From: Glaciimonas sp.
Lineage (GTDB): Bacteria; Pseudomonadota; Gammaproteobacteria; Burkholderiales; Burkholderiaceae
Assembly (NCBI GenBank): GCA_014377145.1
Contig: JACMQE010000249.1
Coordinates: 1-5,150, forward strand
DNA length: 5,150 bases
Reading direction: 5' to 3'
Shown: in pieces, positions 1 through 5,150 of the stretch
How the letters are laid out: every line of letters starts with the position of its first letter
Numbering within the stretch: the stretch's first letter is position 1
The notes under the pieces: model-generated
Databases searched by the model: none
Seen by the model: only the letters and a program-made list of their open reading frames with translations
What the model was told of the DNA's origin: nothing
Program-made: the position numbers and the translations under genes

Positions 1-1118
1 ATTACTTTCCTGGCTATTTATCAGGCGGGATCGCTCGCACCATCTTTAATACCGCCGAATGGCTAGGTCATGAGATCGAGTTTCTAATCGTCACACGAGA
101 TCGGGATCTTGGATCCGAACAGCCTTATGCAGGCGTCCAGCGGGGTATGTGGGTCACTATGGGAAATTCGAAAGTACGTTATCTCGAGCCCGATGAGTTG
201 ACATTATTTTCACTTGCAAAAATAGTTAATAAGACAGAGCATGACGTGCTTCACTTAAACAGCTTCTTTGATTCAGTGTTCTCCATCAAGCTATTGCTGC
301 TTTGTCGGCTGAGGTGGATCAAGTCTCGCCAAGTAATACTAGCGCCACGTGGCGAGTTTGTGGCGGGGCCACTTAGCATTAAGTACTCGAAGAAGAAGAT
401 CTATATCGAACTTTCCCGTTTCTTCGGCTTTTATAAGGGCGTTAAATGGCACGCATCAAGCCCTCACGAAGCGCAGGGCATCGTAAATGCGATGCGTATG
501 CCAGCAGCGACTGTGAATTCTGCGATCGATTTGCCAGTCAAAAACTCTGTTGCCCTGCGTATTCAGTTACCGGTCGGCAATGAACTAAAGGTTGTATTTC
601 TCTCGCGATTGACCCGGGAAAAGAACCTTGATGGCGCACTTCGCATTTTGCAACGCGTGCATCAGTCAATGCAATTCGATATCGTCGGTCCAAAAGAAGA
701 CCATGCCTACTGGCAAGAATGTGAGGCACTGCTTATACGGTTGCCGCCACACGTAACGGCGCGTTATCTTGGTCCCATTCCACCTGAAAAAGTCTTCGAT
801 TGTCTATCCAAATATGATTTATTTTTCTTGCCTTCGCATGGCGAAAACTATGGACATGTAATCGCCGAATCGATTGCAGTTGGGACTCGCGTGCTGATCA
901 GCCAGGCCACGCCTTGGCGCAACTTAGATGAAGACGGTATTGGTTGGGACTTAGACTTAACAGATCACACTGCGTTCGCGAATGTATTGGATGAACAGGC
1001 TGTACTACCATCCAAGGATCGTGTCGCCTTGAGAGAAAGCGTGCGGAGAGCAGCGGTCAAGCGGCTTTTCAACCCAATGGCTCTCGATCAAAATCGTCTC
1101 CTTTATTCTTTAATTTGA
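1..1118 (+). CDS. Glycosyltransferase family 4 (GT-B fold), 5' end cut by window edge
   Basis: This gene probably adds one sugar of the polysaccharide repeat to the lipid-linked chain at the cytoplasmic face of the inner membrane, using a nucleotide sugar. The open frame runs to the left edge: codons from position 3 read YFPGYLSGGIARTIFN, a typical GT4 N-terminal donor/acceptor loop. The ATG at 147 is therefore internal, and probably only a short N-terminus is missing. 371 codons are visible. The C-terminal Rossmann half carries SRLTREKNLDGAL (near 601-642), FDIVGPKEDHAYW, YLGPIPPEKV and the EX7E-type motif GENYGHVIAE (the two Glu codons at 843 and 867), which contacts the donor nucleotide in GT4 enzymes. 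APRGEF lies near 340-358. It ends with TGA 11 bases before the preferred amidotransferase ATG. The family is secure. Donor, acceptor and linkage cannot be read from sequence. Confidence 0.9.
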   Translation, partial: YFPGYLSGGIARTIFNTAEWLGHEIEFLIVTRDRDLGSEQPYAGVQRGMWVTMGNSKVRYLEPDELTLFSLAKIVNKTEHDVLHLNSFFDSVFSIKLLLLCRLRWIKSRQVILAPRGEFVAGPLSIKYSKKKIYIELSRFFGFYKGVKWHASSPHEAQGIVNAMRMPAATVNSAIDLPVKNSVALRIQLPVGNELKVVFLSRLTREKNLDGALRILQRVHQSMQFDIVGPKEDHAYWQECEALLIRLPPHVTARYLGPIPPEKVFDCLSKYDLFFLPSHGENYGHVIAESIAVGTRVLISQATPWRNLDEDGIGWDLDLTDHTAFANVLDEQAVLPSKDRVALRESVRRAAVKRLFNPMALDQNRLLYSLI

Positions 1119-1129
1119 ATTGCATAAAT

Positions 1130-2272
1130 ATGACGCTACATAGTAGAAGCAGTTGTTCAAACTGCATTATGGACACCAGCGACGCGAGTATCACTTTTGA
1201 TGATCGTGGCTGGTGCGTGTATTGCAATAATTTTCATAAAAGTATTCTCCCTAGTTGGACTACTGATGAGAGAGGTGAGAGAAAATTACTTGAGACGGCC
1301 GAAAAAATAAAAGCTCAGGGCAAAGGTAAAGACTTTGATTGCATTATTGGTTTGAGTGGCGGGCTTGATAGCTCTTATTTGACCTATATTGCAAAAGAGA
1401 AACTGGGATTGCGCCCGTTGCTATTTCATGTTGATGCTGGTTGGAACACTGACCAGGCAGTGGGTAACATCGAAAAGCTGGTGGATGGATTGAGCCTCGA
1501 CTTATATACCGAGGTGATAAATTGGGAAGAGATTAAGGATCTTCAAGTTGCACTCTTGAAATCACAAATTCCCCATCAGGATATTGCACAGGATACCGCT
1601 TTTTTTTCAACCCTCTACAAGTTTGCCCGTGAAAATAAGATTAAGTATGTTTTGACTGGCGGCAATTATTCTACGGAGTGCTGTCGCGAGCCGGAAGAGT
1701 GGGGGGCTTATCCAGGCATAGATAAGACCTTGATACTTGATATTCATTCCAAATTCGGAAAGATTCCTTTAAGTACATTCCCAATTATTGATGTATTTAC
1801 TTCCAAGATTTACTACAAATATATTCTTGGGATACAGGTTTTTAAGCCGCTTGATCTTATTCTGTATATTAAGAAAGATGCTGAGGCATTACTGGAGCAG
1901 CGTTTTGGCTGGAAGAAATTTCAGCATAAACATCACGAATCTCGGTTTACTCGTTTTTTTGAGGACTATTGGTTGCCACGTAAGTTTGGTTTTGACCGGC
2001 GAAGGGCACATTTTTCGAGCTTAATTCTTACAGGCCAAATGACAAGACAAGAAGCACTAGATCGTATTGCTACGCCAGAGCTAGATAATCACTTTTTGGA
2101 ACGTGAGTTTGAGTACGTCGCGCATAAATTAGACCTCACTGTTACAGAATTGAGAGCGATCTTCGATGGTAAAAATAAATCTAGCGATGACTACAAAAGC
2201 AAGCGTGCTTTGATTGGAATTGGCTCAAGAGTAATGAGTGTTTTAGGTTTGGAGAAAAGATTATATAAATGA
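1130..2272 (+). CDS. wbuX: N-acetyl sugar amidotransferase, WbuX/WbpG/PseA/LfnA family
   Basis: Enzymes of this family convert the N-acetyl group of a surface sugar into an acetamidino group, using ATP and ammonia. Numbered from the ATG at 1130 (380 residues), two CxxC pairs (Cys9/Cys12 and Cys29/Cys32) suggest a small metal-binding knuckle. The PP-loop SGGLDSS at 76-82 marks an ATP-pyrophosphatase that adenylates its substrate. TGGN at 176-179 and the C-terminal blocks KHHESRFTR (267-275), KFGFDRRRAHFSSLI (285-299) and GQMTRQEAL (302-310) are typical of the family. A TTG at 1115 would add five residues and overlap the upstream stop by four bases (TTGA). I prefer ATG, but neither start has a clear Shine-Dalgarno. 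The gene overlaps the hisH-like gene by four bases (ATGA), which suggests coupled translation. King et al. (2008) showed that lfnA of P. aeruginosa O12 and wbuX of E. coli O145 are needed for L-FucNAm. The exact substrate here is inferred. The gene is notably AT-rich. Confidence 0.9.
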   Translation: MTLHSRSSCSNCIMDTSDASITFDDRGWCVYCNNFHKSILPSWTTDERGERKLLETAEKIKAQGKGKDFDCIIGLSGGLDSSYLTYIAKEKLGLRPLLFHVDAGWNTDQAVGNIEKLVDGLSLDLYTEVINWEEIKDLQVALLKSQIPHQDIAQDTAFFSTLYKFARENKIKYVLTGGNYSTECCREPEEWGAYPGIDKTLILDIHSKFGKIPLSTFPIIDVFTSKIYYKYILGIQVFKPLDLILYIKKDAEALLEQRFGWKKFQHKHHESRFTRFFEDYWLPRKFGFDRRRAHFSSLILTGQMTRQEALDRIATPELDNHFLEREFEYVAHKLDLTVTELRAIFDGKNKSSDDYKSKRALIGIGSRVMSVLGLEKRLYK

Positions 2273-2883
2273 TTACCATCATTGATTATGGGTTGGGTAA
2301 TGTGCTGGCGTTTGTAAACGTGTACAACCGCTTGAATATTCCGGTGGTGGTTGCAAAGTCTGCTAATGATTTGGTTAATGCAACCAAGCTTATTTTGCCC
2401 GGTGTAGGTTCGTTCGACCACGCCATGCAGCAACTCGATCAGTCGGGTATGCGGCAACCTGTCGAACAATTGGTATTGCAGAATGCAATGCCAATACTGG
2501 GTATTTGTGTTGGTATGCAGATGTTGGCCAAGTTCAGCGAGGAGGGGGAATTGCCAGGTTTGGGGTGGATTGATGGCAAGGTAATGAAATTTGACTTATT
2601 AACGATGCCGCGTGGCACCAACCTGCCCCACATGGGTTGGAATGATGTGAAGCCGGTGGTTGATGGCGGTTTGTTCAAGGGTATGGAGCAGGATGCCCGA
2701 TTTTACTTTTTGCACTCTTTCTATTTTGAGTGTTATCAGCAGCCAAATGTCTTGGCAGTTACCGATTACGGCGAGCAGTTTAGTTGCGCAGTCAGACGGG
2801 ATAATGTGTATGGTGTTCAATTTCACCCTGAAAAAAGCCATCATTTTGGCAGCCAGTTGTTGAAAAACTTTGCAGAAGTCTAA
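2269..2883 (+). CDS. wbuY: HisH-like glutamine amidotransferase of the sugar-amidation trio (WbuY/HisH2)
   Basis: This is a class I (triad) glutaminase predicted to hydrolyse glutamine and pass ammonia to the HisF-like partner encoded next. The 204 residues match the usual HisH length. The triad is complete: nucleophile Cys80 in GICVGMQML, and His186 and Glu188 in GVQFHPEKS. The oxyanion-loop signature PGVG is at 44-47, and PHMGWN (120-125) and LHSFYF (148-153) are also HisH landmarks. The start ATG overlaps the amidotransferase stop (ATGA). A GGAG at 2251-2254 lies 14 bases upstream, somewhat far for a ribosome site, so re-initiation is likely. Sequence alone resembles a histidine-pathway HisH. 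The assignment to surface-sugar amidation rests on its position between an N-acetyl sugar amidotransferase and a degenerate HisF, with no other his gene in view. In this family the HisH/HisF pair is reported as not strictly required and is thought to supply ammonia when free ammonium is scarce. Confidence 0.88.
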   Translation: MITIIDYGLGNVLAFVNVYNRLNIPVVVAKSANDLVNATKLILPGVGSFDHAMQQLDQSGMRQPVEQLVLQNAMPILGICVGMQMLAKFSEEGELPGLGWIDGKVMKFDLLTMPRGTNLPHMGWNDVKPVVDGGLFKGMEQDARFYFLHSFYFECYQQPNVLAVTDYGEQFSCAVRRDNVYGVQFHPEKSHHFGSQLLKNFAEV

Positions 2884-2885
2884 TA

Positions 2886-3680
2886 ATGCTTCGCCCCAGA
2901 ATAATTCCGTGTTTGCTGGTCAGAAATAAAGGCTTGGTAAAGACTGTTAAGTTTGGCCCCTCAAAATATGTGGGTGATCCTATTAATGCGGTGAAAATAT
3001 TTAATGAGAAAGAGGCCGACGAGTTAATTGTTTTGGATATTGATGCCACTGCAACTGGGACTGCGCCTGATTTTGTGATGATTCAAAAATTGGCCGCTGA
3101 GTGCCGCATGCCTTTGTGTTACGGCGGCGGGGTGACGACCGTTGAACAGGCCAAACGAATTATTGGATTGGGTGTGGAGAAGGTGGCAATCAGCGCTGCG
3201 GCTCTGGCAGACCCGAAGTTGATCAGCGCTATCGCTGCAGTGGTAGGTAGCCAAAGTGTGGTGGTGGTGCTTGACGTAAAGAAGTCGTTGTTCGGTAAGT
3301 ACGAGGTCTACACCCGCAATGGGCAGAAGAGCACCGGTCGTTCACCCTTTGAGTTGGCGCAACAGGCTGAGAAATTGGGCGCTGGTGAGATTGTAATTAA
3401 CTCCATTGACAACGATGGTCAGATGAAGGGCTACGACCTGGACTTGGCTGCCAAGGTACGTGAAGCAATTCGCCTGCCGATGTCTATGTTGGGTGGCGCA
3501 GGTTCACTGGCAGACATAGGTCGACTAGTGAGTGTCTGCGGCGTGGTGGGCGCGGCAGCTGGCAGTCTGTTTGTATTCAAGGGTACTTACCGGGCCGTGT
3601 TGATAAATTATCCTGATGAGGCGCAAAAGGACGATATCGTTCGCTCGGCATTGAACGAACGCTTAATTTTGCAAAAATGA
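2886..3680 (+). CDS. wbuZ: HisF-like ammonia-channel partner of sugar amidation (WbuZ/HisF2/AglZ type)
   Basis: This is a (beta-alpha)8-barrel homologue of imidazole-glycerol-phosphate synthase HisF, 264 residues against about 250-258 for true HisF. It probably binds the HisH-like glutaminase and conducts ammonia through its barrel toward the amidotransferase. HisF landmarks are clear: RIIPCL (5-10), YVGDP (28-32), DELIVLDIDAT (45-55), YGGG (79-82), SQSVVVVLDVK (122-132), GAGEIVINSIDNDG (165-178) and LGGAGS (202-207). The general-base aspartate of true HisF (CLDV, Asp11 in Thermotoga maritima) is Leu11 here, whereas Asp130 and Lys19 remain. The residues that gate the ammonia tunnel in T. maritima (Arg5, Glu46, Lys99, Glu167) align with Arg5, Glu46, Lys99 and Glu168. 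This supports loss of cyclase function with ammonia transfer kept. The ATG follows the upstream TAA by two bases (TAATAATG) with no good Shine-Dalgarno, so coupled translation is likely. Base composition climbs from AT-rich to GC-rich along the gene. Confidence 0.88.
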   Translation: MLRPRIIPCLLVRNKGLVKTVKFGPSKYVGDPINAVKIFNEKEADELIVLDIDATATGTAPDFVMIQKLAAECRMPLCYGGGVTTVEQAKRIIGLGVEKVAISAAALADPKLISAIAAVVGSQSVVVVLDVKKSLFGKYEVYTRNGQKSTGRSPFELAQQAEKLGAGEIVINSIDNDGQMKGYDLDLAAKVREAIRLPMSMLGGAGSLADIGRLVSVCGVVGAAAGSLFVFKGTYRAVLINYPDEAQKDDIVRSALNERLILQK

Positions 3681-4552
3681 TAGCGCCACACACAACTACG
3701 CGGGTTCTTGTGCTGGGGGCAACCGGCATGTTGGGCAATGCCGTATTGCGCTTATTCGCCCAAACCCCGGGGTACCAGGTTTTCGGGTCGGTCCGATCAT
3801 CTGCCGCGAGGAGGCTGCTACCAGACGACTTGCAATCGAGTGTTATTACGGGTGTCGATGTAGAAAACGTCGACAGCCTGACACGATTGTTTGCATCCGT
3901 TCAACCGAATGTGGTCATCAACTGCGTCGGATTGGTCAAGCAGTTGGCCGAGGCAGACGACCCATTGGCAGCCATCTCCATCAATGCACTTCTGCCGCAT
4001 CGGCTGGCACGGCTGTGCGAGGTATCACGGGCACGTTTGGTCCACATGAGCACTGATTGTGTTTTCTCAGGGGAAAAAGGCATGTATACCGAAGCCGATG
4101 TTTCCGACGCCAAAGATCTGTATGGACGCAGCAAATACCTGGGTGAGGTGGGCTACCCGCACGCCATTACTCTGCGTACATCCATCATCGGCCATGAACT
4201 GGATGGCGCGCGTAGCTTGGTGGGGTGGTTCCTGGCGCAGACGGGCAGCATCAAGGGCTTTAAGCGCGCCATCTTTTCTGGGCTGCCTACGGTGGAAATT
4301 GCTCGTGTCATACGCGACCATGTGATTCCACATCCTGAACTCCGTGGTCTCTATCACCTGTCAGCTGATCCCATCAATAAGTTCGATCTCTTGATGTTGG
4401 TCGCGCAGACCTACGGCAAAGTCATTGACATAAGCGCAGACGATCTGCTAGTCATTGACCGCTCGCTTGATTCGACCCGTTTTCGGCAGTCGACAGGTTT
4501 TGTGCCAAAGTCCTGGCCAGAGTTGATACGCACAATGTATAAATTTGCTTAA
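3677..4552 (+). CDS. RmlD-like SDR reductase for UDP-6-deoxy-L-amino sugar (WbvR/QnlB type)
   Basis: This is an extended short-chain dehydrogenase/reductase of the dTDP-4-dehydrorhamnose reductase superfamily. It probably reduces the 4-keto group of the UDP-2-acetamido-2,6-dideoxy-L-hexos-4-ulose made by the dehydratase encoded next, using NAD(P)H in the cytoplasm. The nucleotide-binding GATGMLG is at 14-20, the active-site MSTDCVFSG at 124-132, and YGRSK gives Tyr149 and Lys153 of the YxxxK pair. LRTSIIGHEL (166-175) follows. At 291 residues it ends after the RmlD-like fold. FnlB/WbjC/CapF reductases of the L-FucNAc route are about 370 residues because of a C-terminal cupin, which is absent here. 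Length and context therefore fit the WbvR/QnlB reductases of UDP-L-RhaNAc/L-QuiNAc synthesis. Genuine RmlD is less likely because no rmlA, rmlB or rmlC is nearby. The ATG overlaps the upstream stop by four bases (ATGA). This is the most evenly GC-rich gene in the window. Product stereochemistry is inferred. Confidence 0.82.
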   Translation: MIAPHTTTRVLVLGATGMLGNAVLRLFAQTPGYQVFGSVRSSAARRLLPDDLQSSVITGVDVENVDSLTRLFASVQPNVVINCVGLVKQLAEADDPLAAISINALLPHRLARLCEVSRARLVHMSTDCVFSGEKGMYTEADVSDAKDLYGRSKYLGEVGYPHAITLRTSIIGHELDGARSLVGWFLAQTGSIKGFKRAIFSGLPTVEIARVIRDHVIPHPELRGLYHLSADPINKFDLLMLVAQTYGKVIDISADDLLVIDRSLDSTRFRQSTGFVPKSWPELIRTMYKFA

Positions 4553-4565
4553 CAAAATTGAAATA

Positions 4566-4571
4566 GAGGGG
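4566..4571 (+). promoter_or_regulatory. Ribosome binding site of the fnlA-like gene
   Basis: GAGGGG lies nine bases before the ATG at 4581, inside the only real intergenic gap of the window (28 bases, 4553-4580). It is the clearest Shine-Dalgarno here and fixes the dehydratase start. The genes upstream rely on overlapping or abutting starts instead. I see no convincing -10/-35 promoter or hairpin in this gap. Confidence 0.75.
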
Positions 4572-4580
4572 AAATCCGGA

Positions 4581-5150
4581 ATGTTTAAAGATGGGGTACT
4601 TTTGATTACTGGAGGCACAGGCTCATTTGGAAATGCTGTACTAAAACGCTTTTTAAATTCGGATTTTAGCGAGATTAGAGTGTTCAGTCGCGATGAAAAA
4701 AAGCAAGAGGATATGCGTATCAGACTGAACAACGAAAAGGTCAATTTCTACATCGGCGACGTGCGTGACTACGATAGCGTTTATGACGCAATGCGCGGCG
4801 TTGACTCTGTTTTTCATGCCGCTGCACTTAAGCAGGTTCCCTCCTGTGAGTTTTATCCAATGGAGGCTATCAAGACCAACGTAATGGGGGCTGAAAATGT
4901 GATGCGCGCAGCCATTGCCCAAGAAGTCAAACGCTGCGTCGTGCTTAGCACTGACAAGGCGGTGTATCCCATCAATGCGATGGGTATTTCCAAGGCTATG
5001 ATGGAAAAAGTCATGGTGGCCAAGTCGCGGCTGTGTGACCCGGGCAAAACCGTGTTGTCGGCCACTCGCTATGGCAATGTGATGGCCTCGCGGGGGTCGG
5101 TTATTCCGCTGTTTTTGGACCAACTTCATAAGGGTAAATCGCTCACCCTG
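4581..5150 (+). CDS. fnlA: UDP-GlcNAc 4,6-dehydratase/5-epimerase, FnlA/WbjB/CapE family, 3' end cut by window edge
   Basis: This enzyme starts UDP-L-FucNAc or UDP-L-QuiNAc synthesis. It removes water across C4-C6 of UDP-GlcNAc and inverts C5, giving a UDP-4-keto-6-deoxy-L-hexosamine. The first 190 codons are present and the frame is open at the right edge; family members are about 340 residues. Visible are the NAD(P) loop TGGTGSFG (10-17), SRDEKKQ (36-42), IGDVRD (58-63), HAAALKQVPSCEF (79-91) and LSTDKAVYPINAMGISK (122-138). Met134 stands where most SDR enzymes have the YxxxK tyrosine, as described for S. aureus CapE, with Lys138 kept. TRYGNVMASRGSVIPLF follows further on. This distinguishes it from PseB/FlaA1-like inverting dehydratases, which retain the tyrosine, and from large membrane-bound WbpM/CapD forms, because there is no N-terminal membrane region. 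The start is set by GAGGGG nine bases upstream. The partner reductase is directly upstream, and a C2-epimerase gene is expected downstream. Confidence 0.92.
   Translation, partial: MFKDGVLLITGGTGSFGNAVLKRFLNSDFSEIRVFSRDEKKQEDMRIRLNNEKVNFYIGDVRDYDSVYDAMRGVDSVFHAAALKQVPSCEFYPMEAIKTNVMGAENVMRAAIAQEVKRCVVLSTDKAVYPINAMGISKAMMEKVMVAKSRLCDPGKTVLSATRYGNVMASRGSVIPLFLDQLHKGKSLTL

Noticed and set aside
147..1118. ATG at 147 as the true glycosyltransferase start
   Set aside because: The frame upstream is open to the window edge and encodes a typical GT4 N-terminal motif (YFPGYLSGGIARTIFN), so this Met is internal.
1600..1607. Run of eight T inside wbuX (and seven T at 1954-1960) as a phase-variation switch
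   Set aside because: Both runs encode in-frame Phe-Phe in an AT-rich gene and are short for slipped-strand switching; nothing else points to contingency control.
1788..2024. Second plus-strand frame of 78 codons inside wbuX
   Set aside because: It overlaps the strongly conserved C-terminal blocks of WbuX in another frame and shows no independent start signal.
2269..3680. HisH and HisF as part of a histidine biosynthesis operon
   Set aside because: No other his gene is present, the HisF copy lacks Asp11, and both are locked between a sugar amidotransferase and a nucleotide-sugar reductase.
4059..4357. Plus- and minus-strand open frames inside the reductase gene
   Set aside because: They overlap a coding frame with clear SDR motifs, and their composition (rich in Arg, Trp, His) is typical of out-of-frame translation of GC-rich DNA.
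3677..4552. Reductase as genuine RmlD (dTDP-L-rhamnose synthesis)
   Set aside because: No rmlA, rmlB or rmlC is in the window, and the direct neighbour is a UDP-GlcNAc 4,6-dehydratase/5-epimerase.
4653..5129. Long minus-strand open frame (158 codons)
   Set aside because: It lies wholly opposite the well-conserved fnlA-like gene and has no recognisable motif; it is an antisense shadow.

Overview
The window is an interior piece of a surface-polysaccharide (O-antigen or capsule) biosynthesis cluster from a Gram-negative bacterium, most likely a beta- or gammaproteobacterium. That placement is inferred from the gene families, their tight co-directional packing and the mosaic base composition. 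No taxonomic marker is present. All six genes lie on the + strand. There is no gap over 28 bases, no RNA gene, no mobile element, and no internal promoter or terminator that I can support.

Layout, left to right: (1) 1-1118, a family-4 glycosyltransferase whose first codons lie before the window. (2) 1130-2272, a WbuX/WbpG/PseA-type N-acetyl sugar amidotransferase with an ATP-pyrophosphatase loop. (3) 2269-2883, a HisH-like glutaminase (WbuY/HisH2). (4) 2886-3680, a HisF-like partner (WbuZ/HisF2) that has lost the cyclase residue Asp11 but keeps the ammonia-gate residues. (5) 3677-4552, an RmlD-like short-chain reductase without a cupin domain. (6) 4581-5150 and beyond, the first 190 codons of an FnlA/WbjB/CapE-type UDP-GlcNAc 4,6-dehydratase/5-epimerase.

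How they may work together: genes 5 and 6 should convert UDP-GlcNAc to a UDP-2-acetamido-2,6-dideoxy-L-hexose. A C2-epimerase (fnlC/wbjD type) is expected just past the right edge. WbuX, fed with ammonia by the WbuY-WbuZ pair, would turn an N-acetyl group into an acetamidino (acetimidoyl) group. The predicted product is an amidine-bearing 6-deoxy-L-amino sugar, comparable to the L-FucNAm of Pseudomonas aeruginosa O12 and Escherichia coli O145. The small, cupin-less reductase resembles the WbvR/QnlB type more than FnlB/WbjC, so the sugar may instead be of the L-QuiNAc/L-RhaNAc series.

Each component family is already known. The noteworthy points are the specific combination, the divergence of the HisF paralog, and the strong base-composition mosaic.
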